A stretch of 64,000 nucleotides of DNA, taken from assembly GCF_027498035.1 (NCBI RefSeq), contig NZ_CP114978.1:3224001-3288000 (forward strand), written 5' to 3'. The notes beneath the pieces were generated by a model. That model was not told the origin of the DNA. It ran no database searches and worked only from the letters and a program-made list of their open reading frames with translations. Of the stretch, positions 42,591 through 50,827 are shown one piece after another; position 1 is the stretch's first letter, and each line of letters opens with the position of its first letter. The translations under genes and the position numbers were made by a program. This stretch comes from Pseudoxanthomonas sp. (GTDB taxonomy: Bacteria; Pseudomonadota; Gammaproteobacteria; Xanthomonadales; Xanthomonadaceae).

Positions 42591-43424
42591 ATGCCCATCG
42601 ACATTCCCACGCCTGCGCGCGCGCTCGGCACCGGCCTGCTGCTGTGGCTGGCCGCGGCAGCGCTGCCGGCCAGCGCCGACAGCCGCATCCGCGAGATCGA
42701 TTACAACGACCGCGTCGTGGTGCGGCTTGAAGCCTGCTACGGCTTCCAGACGATGATCGAATTCGGCGCCGACGAACGTATCGAGAACGTCGGCCTGGGC
42801 GAGGCGTCGCAATGGTTGGTCGTGCCGAACAAACGCGCCAACCTGCTGTTCGTCAAACCCGGCTACAAGGTGAGCCACAGCAACATGACCGTGGCCACCG
42901 ACCGCCACCGCTACAGCTTCGAGCTGGTCGCGCGCGACAGCGAGGCCTGCAAGCGCGGCCAGGTGGTCTACGACCTGCGCTTCCGTTACGCCGATCCGGC
43001 GCCCGTGGTGGTGGCGCCGGCCGCCGCGCCCGAACCGGCCACGCCGGTGGTCGCGCCGATGCCGGCAGCGGAAGTACGCAACCGCGCCTACAGCTTCAGC
43101 GGCGCGCGCGAAAACGTGCCGCTGCGGGTGTTCGATGACGGCACCCGCACCTGGTTCCAGTGGGCCAGTGGGGCCAGCGCGCCGGCGGTGTTCGCGGTGG
43201 CCAGCGATGGTTCGGAAACGCTGGTCGGTTTCACCGCGCAGGGCGATTACCTGGTGGCAGACCAGGTCGCGCCGAGCTTCGTGCTGCGCCGGGGCGAAGC
43301 GGCGGCCACGCTCTATAACGATGGCTATCGCGTGCCGCAGCTCGATGCACAGTCGCCGCAACCGCGCGCGGTGCCGGCCAAGCGCCGGTTCTTCCTGTTC
43401 GGAGGCAAGCGCGATGCGCAATGA
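42591..43424 (+). CDS. virB9: VirB9-like outer membrane complex subunit
   Basis: A 277-residue periplasmic protein with a signal peptide (ALGTGLLLWLAAAALPASA). The N-terminal VirB9 domain includes ADSRIREIDYNDRVVVRLEACYGFQTMIEFGADERIENVGLG. A linker and the C-terminal beta-domain (RNRAYSFSGARENVPLRVFDDGTRTWFQW, ATLYNDGYRVPQL) follow. The ATG at 42591 begins 1 nt after virB6; a GTG at 42579 is an alternative. With VirB10 it forms the core complex. The usual lipoprotein partner VirB7 was not found. Confidence 0.92.
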   Translation: MPIDIPTPARALGTGLLLWLAAAALPASADSRIREIDYNDRVVVRLEACYGFQTMIEFGADERIENVGLGEASQWLVVPNKRANLLFVKPGYKVSHSNMTVATDRHRYSFELVARDSEACKRGQVVYDLRFRYADPAPVVVAPAAAPEPATPVVAPMPAAEVRNRAYSFSGARENVPLRVFDDGTRTWFQWASGASAPAVFAVASDGSETLVGFTAQGDYLVADQVAPSFVLRRGEAAATLYNDGYRVPQLDAQSPQPRAVPAKRRFFLFGGKRDAQ

Positions 43425-44478
43425 CGCGCCCGGTGGCGGCGATCCGCGTCGCCAGCTGGACTCCGATGCGCTGCATGCGGCCTCGTTGCGCGCCGCGCCG
43501 CAGGTCGCGCGTCCGGCGCGTGCCGGCGATAACCTGGGGTTCGTGTTCGGCGTGCTTGGCGCCATTGCCCTGGGCGGGCTGACCCTGGTGCTGCTGTCGT
43601 GGCAACGCCAGGCACCGCCACCGGCGCCGCCGCCTCCGGTGAGCGTGCCAGTCACGGTACCCGCAGCGGCGCCAGCCATTACCGCGCCCGTGGCCATTCC
43701 CGCGAAGGCCGTCGCGCCGGCTGCAGACGATGGCGCCCCGCAAGGCCGCCAGTCGCGGGCCATGCCGATGATCATCGACAACAGCGTGGTCGAACCTGCG
43801 GCTGCGGCCCGCTCCGGCGAAGGCAAGGCCACCGCGGCCGCCGGCGAAGGCAGGCCTGCCGGTGCCGTACTCAACGCCGACGAGCAGTTCGCGGTGCGCA
43901 TTGGCGATGACGCGCCGCCGCTGGCGCAGGCCGTCGCGCTGGCCCATCCGCAGGCGACGGTGGTGCAGGGCACGATCATCCCGGCGGTGCTGGAAACCGC
44001 GCTCAACACCGACCTGCCGGGCTACGCGCGGGCCATCGTCAGCCGCGACGTGCGCAGCTTCGATACCAGCGTCGTGCTGATCCCGCGCGGCAGCCGCCTG
44101 GTTGGCCAGTACCGCAGTGGCATCAGCACTGGGCAGAGCCGCGCGTACATCATCTGGTCGCGGGTCATCCGCCCCGACGGCGTGTCTGTGCAGCTGGGTT
44201 CGCCGGCCATCGATGGCGAAGGCCAGACCGGCCTGCCGGGCGAGGTCAACCGCCACTTCTGGCAGCGCTACGGCGCCTCGATCCTACTCTCGGTGGTGGG
44301 TGGCGCGGCCAGCGCACTGGGCGGTGACACCGGCACGCTGGTGATCGGCACATCGGCCAACAGTGCATCGGCGCAGGCGTTGTCCACCGACGGCAAGATC
44401 CCACCGACCATCCAGGTGCCGCTGGGCACGCCGATCCAGGTCTTCACCGCGCGCGACCTCGATTTTTCCGGCGACTGA
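43414..44478 (+). CDS. virB10: VirB10-like core complex subunit
   Basis: A 354-residue protein: short cytosolic N terminus, one membrane helix (FVFGVLGAIALGGLTLVLL), Pro-rich periplasmic linker, and a C-terminal TrbI/VirB10 barrel. The barrel contains VVQGTIIPAVLETALNTDLPGYARAIVSRDVRSFD, VLIPRGSRLVGQY, YIIWSRVIRPDGVSVQLGSPAID and PPTIQVPLGTPIQVFTARDLDF. The start overlaps virB9 by 11 nt after a GGAGGC Shine-Dalgarno. It spans both membranes and links ATPase energy to channel opening. Confidence 0.95.
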   Translation: MRNDAPGGGDPRRQLDSDALHAASLRAAPQVARPARAGDNLGFVFGVLGAIALGGLTLVLLSWQRQAPPPAPPPPVSVPVTVPAAAPAITAPVAIPAKAVAPAADDGAPQGRQSRAMPMIIDNSVVEPAAAARSGEGKATAAAGEGRPAGAVLNADEQFAVRIGDDAPPLAQAVALAHPQATVVQGTIIPAVLETALNTDLPGYARAIVSRDVRSFDTSVVLIPRGSRLVGQYRSGISTGQSRAYIIWSRVIRPDGVSVQLGSPAIDGEGQTGLPGEVNRHFWQRYGASILLSVVGGAASALGGDTGTLVIGTSANSASAQALSTDGKIPPTIQVPLGTPIQVFTARDLDFSGD

Positions 44479-44526
44479 GCCGAAGGGCCGCGCGTTTCAT
44501 CCCCTGCTGCACAAGGACTCCATCCG

Positions 44527-44835
44527 TTGAACCATCGTGTCTGCATGTTCGCCCTGATCCTGGCTTCCACCCTGGCCGGCACTGCCTGCGCGCAGCAGGC
44601 GGGCGGGCCGCCATCGGGCAAGGGCGCGCCCAATCCCCAGGTCGAGGCAGCGATGAAAGCCTGCGCCGCCGAACAGGGCGCCAGCGCACCGACCGCCGGC
44701 AGCCAACCCAGCGGCACGCGGCCGGACATGCAGGCATTCGACGCCTGCATGTCCGCCAAGGGCTTCCCCAAGCCGAAAGGCGCACCGCCGCAGGGTGGCG
44801 ACGGCGGTGGCAACCCACCGCCCGGCAACGGCTGA
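44527..44835 (+). CDS. Small secreted paired-Cys protein encoded within the virB operon
   Basis: A 102-residue exported protein. The start is taken as TTG at 44527 with an AAGGA about 10 nt upstream; ATG at 44545 is possible but loses the basic N terminus. After the signal (LILASTLAGTACA) it has EAAMKACAAEQG (Cys46) and FDACMSAKGF (Cys74) separated by a Ser/Pro linker, then a Gly/Pro tail. It shares both Cys motifs with the Pro-rich protein at 32910-33308. It occupies the place between virB10 and virB11 and might be a pilus-associated or secreted factor; that is inference. Confidence 0.78.
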   Translation: MNHRVCMFALILASTLAGTACAQQAGGPPSGKGAPNPQVEAAMKACAAEQGASAPTAGSQPSGTRPDMQAFDACMSAKGFPKPKGAPPQGGDGGGNPPPGNG

Positions 44836-45795
44836 GTGGGCCAGGCCCGCACCCGCGCGATGCCACAGGACGTCTACCTGCAGCGCTACCTGCAGCCACT
44901 GCAACCGTGGCTGCAGGCGCCGGACGTGACCGAAATCCTGGTCAACCGACCGGGCGAAGTGTGGATCGAACGCCTTGGCCAGCCGCGCATGCAGTGCGTG
45001 CAGGTCGAGGGCGTCGATGACCAGCTGCTGGAGCGGCTGGCCACGCAGATCGCGCGGGTCAGCCATCAGGCCGTCAACCGCGTCCACCCGCTGCTGGCGG
45101 CCACCCTGCCGGGCGGCGAGCGCGTGCAGATGGTGTCGCCGCCGGCCACGCGCCGGCACTGGGCGCTGGCGATCCGCCGCCACCTCGACATGGACCTGCC
45201 GCTGGACGGCTACCGCTTCGCCGACCCGATCGCGCGCGACGACGCCAGCTGGACGCCGGCACCGACCCTGGATGCGTTGCGCGAAGCGGTGCGGCGGCGG
45301 CGCACTATCCTGATTTCCGGCGGCACCTCGTCGGGCAAGACCACCTTCCTCAATGCGCTGTTGAAGGAAGTCCCGGCGCATGAGCGGATCCTGGCCGTCG
45401 AGGACACGCCGGAAATCCACCTCGGCCAGCCCAACCACCTGGGCCTGGTCGCGGTGAAGGGCGAGCAGGGCGAAACCCGCATCGGCACCGGCGACCTGCT
45501 CCAGGCCGCGTTGCGGCTGCGCCCGGACCGACTGTTGCTGGGCGAGGTGCGCGGCCCCGAAGCGGTGACCTTCCTGCGGGCGATCAACACTGGCCATCCC
45601 GGCTCGTTCACCACCATCCACGCCAACAGCCCGGCTGGCGCGCTGGAACAGCTGGCATTGATGGTGATGCAGTCCGGGCTTGGCCTGGGCCGCGCCGACA
45701 CGCTGGCCTACATCCGCAGCGTGGTCGACGTGGTCGTGCAGCTGGGCCGGGTCAATGGCGAACGCCGGATCCTGGCGTTCGAACCGCTGGCCTGA
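44836..45795 (+). CDS. virB11: VirB11-like traffic ATPase
   Basis: A 319-residue hexameric secretion ATPase. The N-terminal domain (YLQPLQPWLQAPDVTEILVNRPGEVWIERLGQP) precedes the RecA core with Walker A ISGGTSSGKTTFLNALL (about residue 162), Asp box VEDTPEIHL, Walker B DRLLLGEVRGPEAVTFLRAINTGHPGSFTTIHANSP and the C-terminal VVDVVVQLGRVNGERRI. GTG at 44836 immediately follows the previous stop; ATG at 44860 is a shorter choice. It is the last gene of the cluster; no virD4 coupling ATPase follows. Confidence 0.94.
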   Translation: MGQARTRAMPQDVYLQRYLQPLQPWLQAPDVTEILVNRPGEVWIERLGQPRMQCVQVEGVDDQLLERLATQIARVSHQAVNRVHPLLAATLPGGERVQMVSPPATRRHWALAIRRHLDMDLPLDGYRFADPIARDDASWTPAPTLDALREAVRRRRTILISGGTSSGKTTFLNALLKEVPAHERILAVEDTPEIHLGQPNHLGLVAVKGEQGETRIGTGDLLQAALRLRPDRLLLGEVRGPEAVTFLRAINTGHPGSFTTIHANSPAGALEQLALMVMQSGLGLGRADTLAYIRSVVDVVVQLGRVNGERRILAFEPLA

Positions 45796-45798
45796 GCG

Positions 45799-46980
45799 TC
45801 AGCCCGTGGCCTGCACGACGGTGCGCCGCTGCAGCATGACCGTGACGGCCACGCCAGCGGCGGCCGACAGCGCCGCCACCGCGAAGATCGACGCATAGCC
45901 GAAGTGGGTGGCGATGATCCCGGCCACCGGCCCGGTCACCGCATAGGCGATGTCCTGGAACGCCGCATAGCCGCCCAGCGCCGTGGCCCGCATCTGCGGC
46001 GGCACGCGCTGCACGACCACCACGCCCAGGGCCGGGAACACCAGCGAGCAGCCCATGCCGGCGATGAAGGCGCCGACCAGGGCGGAGGTCGGCGTGGTCG
46101 CCATGGCCAACACGGCCAGGCCGACGCATTCGCCGATCATCGACATCATCGCCACGCGCGCACCGCCGAAGCGGTCCAGCGTGCGCGCCAGCAGCAGCCG
46201 CGACAGCACGAAGCCACCGCCGAAGGCGCTCAAGGCCAAAGCGGCGCCGGTCCAGTGCTGGTCGTTGAAATACAGCACCGCAAACGCACTGATCGAAGCG
46301 AAGCCCATGCCCTGCAGCGCCAGGCCAATCGATGGCAGCGCGATCCGGCCCAGCACGTCGCGCAACGGCAGGCGCGCGCCGGCCACCGGTGTCGTGGCCG
46401 GCACGCTGCCGGTCAGGGCCAGTGCGGCCAGCGGCAGCAACAGGCAGGCCACGGCGACCGCGGGGAAACCCAGCGCATCGGACAGCCCAACGCCGATCGG
46501 CGCACCGACTGCCAGCGAGGCGAAGATCGCCAGGCCGACCCAGGTCATCACCCGTCCCGCGCGCGGCTGGCCGACCGTGCCGATGCCCCAGGCCAGCACG
46601 CCGGTGACCAGCAGGCTTTCGCCGACACCAGCCGCCAGGCGCCCGGCCACCAGCAGGATCAAGGCGGCACCGGGCAGCAGGCCGGCAAGCAGGTAGGTGG
46701 CGCCGGAAACAGCCAGCAGCACGCAGCCGCGCCGCATCGCGCGAGCAGGGCCTGCGGTATCGGCGATGCGCCCGGCCAGCCCGCGGGTCAGCACGGTGGC
46801 GACGAACTGCACGCCGATCACGCAGCCGACCACCACATTGGCTTGATGCAGGGTGTCGCGGACGAAGACCGGCAGCACCGGGAGCGGCAGGGCGATGGCC
46901 AGGTACGCGGCGAAGACGGCCAGGCACAGGCGCACCAGGCGCCAGGTCGCGGTCTGGGATTGGGTTTGAACGGAAGACAT
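45799..46980 (-). CDS. MFS transporter (sugar/drug efflux type)
   Basis: A 393-residue major facilitator with twelve helices, most like the YfcJ/YhhS or arabinose-efflux branch. It shows FAAYLAIALPLPVLPVFVRDTLHQANVVVGCVIGVQFVATVLTRGLAGRIADTAGPARAMRRG in the first helices and motif A-like G-R-x-A-D. The second half includes FAVLYFNDQHWTGAALALSAFGGGFVLSRLLL. It converges with virB11, 3 bp separating the stops. A LacI-type dyad lies about 110 bp upstream. The substrate is unknown. Confidence 0.87.
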   Translation of the reverse strand: MSSVQTQSQTATWRLVRLCLAVFAAYLAIALPLPVLPVFVRDTLHQANVVVGCVIGVQFVATVLTRGLAGRIADTAGPARAMRRGCVLLAVSGATYLLAGLLPGAALILLVAGRLAAGVGESLLVTGVLAWGIGTVGQPRAGRVMTWVGLAIFASLAVGAPIGVGLSDALGFPAVAVACLLLPLAALALTGSVPATTPVAGARLPLRDVLGRIALPSIGLALQGMGFASISAFAVLYFNDQHWTGAALALSAFGGGFVLSRLLLARTLDRFGGARVAMMSMIGECVGLAVLAMATTPTSALVGAFIAGMGCSLVFPALGVVVVQRVPPQMRATALGGYAAFQDIAYAVTGPVAGIIATHFGYASIFAVAALSAAAGVAVTVMLQRRTVVQATG

Positions 46981-47092
46981 GGACAACGGACCTCGATGGG
47001 GTCGGCGGCGTGTCGGTCCGCCCGGGTCCAAGCCCATGCGCGACCGACGTCCGGACCGAAGATGCCGGCCGACGTGGTAGCGCGTTGGTTGA

Positions 47093-47106
47093 CGTAAACG
47101 CTTACG
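47093..47106. promoter_or_regulatory. LacI-type dyad upstream of the MFS gene
   Basis: CGTAAACGCTTACG has 5-bp arms (CGTAA/TTACG) and resembles the TGTAAACGnTTACA core common to LacI-family operators. It lies about 110 bp before the MFS start. The only LacI gene in view is in the nag locus; the actual regulator may be elsewhere. Confidence 0.4.
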
Positions 47107-47110
47107 CGGA

Positions 47111-47128
47111 ACCGTGCCGCGGCACGGT
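47111..47128. other. Perfect 18-bp palindrome
   Basis: ACCGTGCCG is followed directly by CGGCACGGT, in the spacer between the MFS and cfa genes (both minus strand). It may act as a hairpin downstream of cfa or as an operator for the MFS gene. No T-run is adjacent. Confidence 0.45.
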
Positions 47129-47183
47129 CCCGAAGGGCGCGCAGCCTAACGCAGGCCAGGCAGCGGCGACAACCGCGCCGGTG

Positions 47184-48341
47184 TCACGGCGCCAGCGGCC
47201 GCTGGTATCCGCCTTCCACGCCATGCCGGGACAGCACCAGTTGCCACAGCTGCAGGCTGCGCGCGCGGAAGGCGCCTGCGCAGGACAGCAGGTAGTAGCG
47301 CCACATCCGGCCGAAGCGCTCGCCCAGCTGCTCGGCAAAGCGCGGCCAGGCCTGGGCGAAGTTGGCGTGCCAGGCCATCAGCGTGCGGTCGTAGTCGGCG
47401 CCGAAGTTGTGCACGTCCTCGACCACGAAGCGGCCCTCACCGGCCGCGGTGATCTGTGCCAGCGTCGGGATCTCGCCATTGGGAAAGATGTAGCGGCTGA
47501 TCCAGGCATCGGTGGCGCCGGTGTCGGCCTGCTTGCCGATGGTATGCAGCAGGAACAGGCCGTCGTCGGCCAGGCAGCGCGCGGCCACGTCCATGAAGTC
47601 GCGGTAGTTGCGATGCCCGACGTGCTCGAACATGCCGATGCTGACGATCCGGTCGAACTGCCCGGTGACCGCGCGGTAGTCCTGCAGGCGGAATTCCAGC
47701 GGCAGTCCGGCGTAACGCTGCTGGGCCCAGCTGGCCTGTTCCTTCGAGATCGTCACGCCCACGCATTCGACGCCGTGGCGCTGCGCCGCGTAGCCCATGA
47801 AGCTGCCCCAGCCACAGCCAATGTCCAGCACCCGCATGCCGGGTTCCAGCCCCAGCTTGCGACAGACCAGCTCCAGCTTGTCTTCCTGCGCCTGGGCCAG
47901 GGTCTCGGCGTTGGCCCAATAGCCGCAGGTGTAGGTCATGCGCGGGTCGAGCATCGCCGCGTAGAAGTCGTTGCCCAGATCGTAATGGGCCTGGCCCACC
48001 TGCCAGGCGCGCCGGGCGGTCTGCAGGTTGAACAGGCGCGCGCGCAGGTGGTGCCAGAGCAGTTCCGTTGGATGCAGCTGGTGGCCGAGGTCGGCACGCA
48101 GCACCCGGTGAAACAGCACGTCCAGCTGGTCGCAGTCCCAGTGCCCTTCCATGTACGCCTCGCCCAGGCCGAGGTTGCCCTGGGCAAACACCCGCGCCGG
48201 TACGTCGTCATCGCGCAGGCGCACGTCCCAGGGGCGGTCGCCATCCAGCCGGACGTCGGCCTGCTGCAGCAGCGCGCCCAGCTTGCGGGTGAGCGTGTCC
48301 TGGCTGTGTTCGGGCAGCGTCCCGCTATCGAAGGTCAACAT
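47184..48341 (-). CDS. cfa: Cyclopropane-fatty-acyl-phospholipid synthase
   Basis: A 385-residue SAM-dependent enzyme that adds a methylene to unsaturated fatty acyl chains in membrane phospholipids. An N-terminal lipid-binding domain (LGEAYMEGHWDCDQLDVLF) precedes AHYDLGNDFYAAMLDPRMTYTCGYW, the SAM motif RVLDIGCGWGSFMGYAAQRHGVECVGVTIS and IVSIGMFEHVGHRNYRDFM. The ATG at 48341 has a GGAGA Shine-Dalgarno at proper distance; a GTG at 48359 is the alternative. It guards membranes against acid and stationary-phase stress. Confidence 0.95.
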   Translation of the reverse strand: MLTFDSGTLPEHSQDTLTRKLGALLQQADVRLDGDRPWDVRLRDDDVPARVFAQGNLGLGEAYMEGHWDCDQLDVLFHRVLRADLGHQLHPTELLWHHLRARLFNLQTARRAWQVGQAHYDLGNDFYAAMLDPRMTYTCGYWANAETLAQAQEDKLELVCRKLGLEPGMRVLDIGCGWGSFMGYAAQRHGVECVGVTISKEQASWAQQRYAGLPLEFRLQDYRAVTGQFDRIVSIGMFEHVGHRNYRDFMDVAARCLADDGLFLLHTIGKQADTGATDAWISRYIFPNGEIPTLAQITAAGEGRFVVEDVHNFGADYDRTLMAWHANFAQAWPRFAEQLGERFGRMWRYYLLSCAGAFRARSLQLWQLVLSRHGVEGGYQRPLAP

Positions 48342-48509
48342 GCTGGCATCTCCAATCACCGTTGGGTGATCCCGCCAGCCTGGAACATGGCACGTCGCGG
48401 CAGACGCAGGTCATGGAAGCGCACGCCACTGGCGATGCCGCATCGCAGGGATACGGGATCGAAAAACGACCGGTCAGGGATGCCGGGACGACGATGCGTG
48501 CACGGCACC

Positions 48510-49310
48510 TCAGCCTGCGATGCTAGCGCCAACAGGCGTGGCGATGACGTCGACGCAGGTCCTTGATTGGATCAACGGTGTGTTCCGCCTGTCCTGCCCA
48601 GGGCCAGGCGCGTCGGCCGGCAGCCAGTCGGTACAGGCAAAGCGCCCGTCACGCAGCATCGTTGCGCCACGCGTCAGTGCCAGTGGCGCTTCGAACATCG
48701 GACCTGCCCATACGCAGGTGTGGAATTCGCCGTTCTCGCCACAGGGATCGACCGGGGCGGGCAGTGCATCCAGCAGCCCGTGGTCGAAGGCGTGTCCCGC
48801 GAAACCTGCATCCAGCTGGGTGGTGTCCACGCAGCACAGGCTGGCGCGCAGGCCGCCATCGATCATCTGCCGCGCCAGCACGGGCGTATCGGCGTCGAAC
48901 AGCGGCGTCATGACTTCCCAGTCCAGTGCTGCGAGACGCTGCACGCGGTAATCGCGGATGTCCTGCAGGAACAGATCGCCGAACGCAGCGGTATTCAATC
49001 CTGGCCATCGCTGCGCGGCCTGCTGCAGGGCGCGGGCCATCGCCATGTCGTAGCTGGCGTTGTCACCACCGGCGACGATGTCCTGCTCGAGCAATGGCAA
49101 TCCGGCCGCGGCGGCCTGCGCGCGCAGGATCTCGCGACGCACGCCCTGCATCGATGAGCGGCCGTCATTCGCCGTGACCGTGGTCAACAGCGCGACGACC
49201 TCGACTTCGCGACGCTGCCGCAATACGTGCAGCGTCCAGGCCGAATCCTTGCCGCCACTCCAGGCCAGGATGACCTGCCGCCGTCCAGAGGTCGTGTGCA
49301 CGCGGCTCAT
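48510..49310 (-). CDS. Dph6/MJ0570-like ATP pyrophosphatase (PP-loop protein)
   Basis: A 266-residue PP-loop enzyme. The loop is VILAWSGGKDSAWTLHVL (S-G-G-K-D-S). Then LLTTVTANDGRSSMQGVRREILRAQAAAAGLPL, FGDLFLQDIRDYRVQRL and the C-terminal DPCGENGEFHTCVWAGPMF, which are all hallmarks of diphthine-ammonia ligase-like proteins. Diphthamide is absent from bacteria, so it must adenylate and amidate or thiolate another substrate. It is coupled to the MocR gene by a 4-nt overlap, with the EamA exporter divergent, suggesting a small-molecule pathway. Confidence 0.88.
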   Translation of the reverse strand: MSRVHTTSGRRQVILAWSGGKDSAWTLHVLRQRREVEVVALLTTVTANDGRSSMQGVRREILRAQAAAAGLPLLEQDIVAGGDNASYDMAMARALQQAAQRWPGLNTAAFGDLFLQDIRDYRVQRLAALDWEVMTPLFDADTPVLARQMIDGGLRASLCCVDTTQLDAGFAGHAFDHGLLDALPAPVDPCGENGEFHTCVWAGPMFEAPLALTRGATMLRDGRFACTDWLPADAPGPGQDRRNTPLIQSRTCVDVIATPVGASIAG

Positions 49311-50722
49311 CGCGCGTCGCGCGGCTGGGTGGCCGCCAGTTCGCCCAGGCGGCGCAGTGCCTGGTCCAGGCGCGCATCCCAGGGCATGCCGCAGCTCAGG
49401 CGCACGCAGTCGGTGTAGTCGCCGCGGCTGGAGAACAGGGTGCCGGGCGTGATCCCGATCTGCTCGGCCAGCGCCGCTTCGAACAGCGCCTGGCCATTGC
49501 CGCCCGGCGGCAACTGCAGCCACAACGACAGTCCACCCGCAGGCGCGCTGCAGCAGGTGCCTGCGGGCCAATGCCGGGCGATGGCATCGCGCATGCGCTG
49601 GCCGTTGTCGGCCACGGTGCGACGCAGGCGGCGCAGGTGCCGTTCCAGGCCATGACGGGTCAGGTAATCGGCCACTGCCAGCTGCGGTAGGCTGGCGCTG
49701 CCGCAGCTGGAAAAATACTTGGCCCGCGTCAGCGCCTCGCTCCAGCCTGCGCCGGCCAGCCAGCCCACGCGCAGTCCCGGCGCCAGCGTCTTGGAAAACG
49801 AGCTGCAGGTGATCACGTTGCCGGTCGTGTCCCAGTGGCGCAGCGGCAACGGGCGCTGGCCCGACCACGCCAGTTCGCCGTAGATGTCGTCCTCGATCAC
49901 CACCGTGCCGTGGCGCGCGCAGCTGGCCACCAATGCCGCCTTGTCCGCATCGGAGGTCAGGCCGCCGGTGGGATTGCTGAAGTTGGGCACCAGCACCGCC
50001 GCGCGCACCGGCGTCTGCTGCAGCAGGCGGTCCAGCCGCGCCACGTCGATGCCGTGGCCCGGGCGGCTGGGCACTTCCAGTACCTTCAGCCGCAGCGCGG
50101 CCACCGCCTGCAGGATGCCGTAATAGGTTGGTGTTTCCACCAGCACCACATCGCCCGGTGCGGTGACCGTGCGCAGCGCCAGGCTGATCGCTTCCATCGC
50201 CCCGGCAGTGATCACGATTTCCTCGGTCGTCATCGCTGTGCCGATCTGCTCGTAGCGCAGCGCGATCTGCCGGCGCAGGGCCGGGTCGCCTTGCGGTGGC
50301 GCGTAATCGAACGCCGCGGTCGGCCGCCGCCGCAGCGTGCGCGAGAGTGCGGCGCCCAGCGCGGCGTGCGGCAACAGCGATGGATCGGCGACGGCTGCAT
50401 GCAGCGGCAGCAGGCCCGGGCGTTCAGGCAGCTCCATCAGGTCCTGCAGTGCGGGATTGCTGACCATGCCAGGCGCGCGTCGCCGCGGCGCGACAGCAGA
50501 CGGCGTGAGCGAGGGCGCGGCGTGGACGAAATACCCCGAGCGCGGCCGCGCCTGCACCAGGCCTTCGCGCTCCAGCTGCAGGCAGGCCTGCACAGCGGTG
50601 GCCGGGCTGATCTGGTGGGCCTGGGCCAGCTGGCGAACCGAAGGCAGGCGTTCGCCAGCACGCAGCGTGCCCTGGGCGATCTGCCGACGCAGGCCGGTGG
50701 CGATGGTTTCGTAGAGCAGCAT
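49307..50722 (-). CDS. MocR-type regulator (GntR helix-turn-helix plus aminotransferase domain)
   Basis: A 471-residue MocR/PdxR-class regulator. A GntR winged helix at residues 1-75 (LLYETIATGLRRQIAQGTLRAGERLPSVRQLAQAHQISPATAVQACLQLEREGLV) is fused to a fold-type I PLP domain. It has FDYAPPQGDPALRRQIA, ITAGAMEAISLALR, PNFSNPTGGLTS and the PLP Lys in SSFSKTLAPGLRVGWL. Paired direct repeats and a dyad lie in the 105-bp spacer shared with the EamA gene. It likely responds to PLP or an amino-acid-like ligand to control the divergent exporter. Confidence 0.92.
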   Translation of the reverse strand: MLLYETIATGLRRQIAQGTLRAGERLPSVRQLAQAHQISPATAVQACLQLEREGLVQARPRSGYFVHAAPSLTPSAVAPRRRAPGMVSNPALQDLMELPERPGLLPLHAAVADPSLLPHAALGAALSRTLRRRPTAAFDYAPPQGDPALRRQIALRYEQIGTAMTTEEIVITAGAMEAISLALRTVTAPGDVVLVETPTYYGILQAVAALRLKVLEVPSRPGHGIDVARLDRLLQQTPVRAAVLVPNFSNPTGGLTSDADKAALVASCARHGTVVIEDDIYGELAWSGQRPLPLRHWDTTGNVITCSSFSKTLAPGLRVGWLAGAGWSEALTRAKYFSSCGSASLPQLAVADYLTRHGLERHLRRLRRTVADNGQRMRDAIARHWPAGTCCSAPAGGLSLWLQLPPGGNGQALFEAALAEQIGITPGTLFSSRGDYTDCVRLSCGMPWDARLDQALRRLGELAATQPRDAR

Positions 50723-50733
50723 GGCACGCCTTC

Positions 50734-50775
50734 AATCTGTACTGGTTAAATTTCAGAATATCTGAATCTGTATTG
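50734..50775. promoter_or_regulatory. MocR operator: direct repeats with a central palindrome
   Basis: AATCTGTACTG (50734-50744) and AATCTGTATTG (50765-50775) are direct repeats spaced by exactly 31 bp, about three helical turns. Between them lies the dyad TTCAGA-ATA-TCTGAA (50752-50766). Tandem direct repeats are the usual binding mode of MocR-family regulators. Confidence 0.7.
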
Positions 50776-50827
50776 CCGCTGCACGCAGGCCTAGCCTGTC
50801 GTTCCCCACTTTTCAGGACTGCGTGTC

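Noticed and set aside
42015..44009. 664-codon minus-strand frame over virB6, virB9 and virB10
   Set aside because: It spans three plus-strand genes with clear family motifs; its composition is antisense-like.
37864..45795. Idea that the virB cluster belongs to an integrated plasmid or conjugative element
   Set aside because: No relaxase, integrase, tra/mob genes, direct-repeat ends or tRNA boundary are seen, and neighbours are ordinary chromosomal genes.
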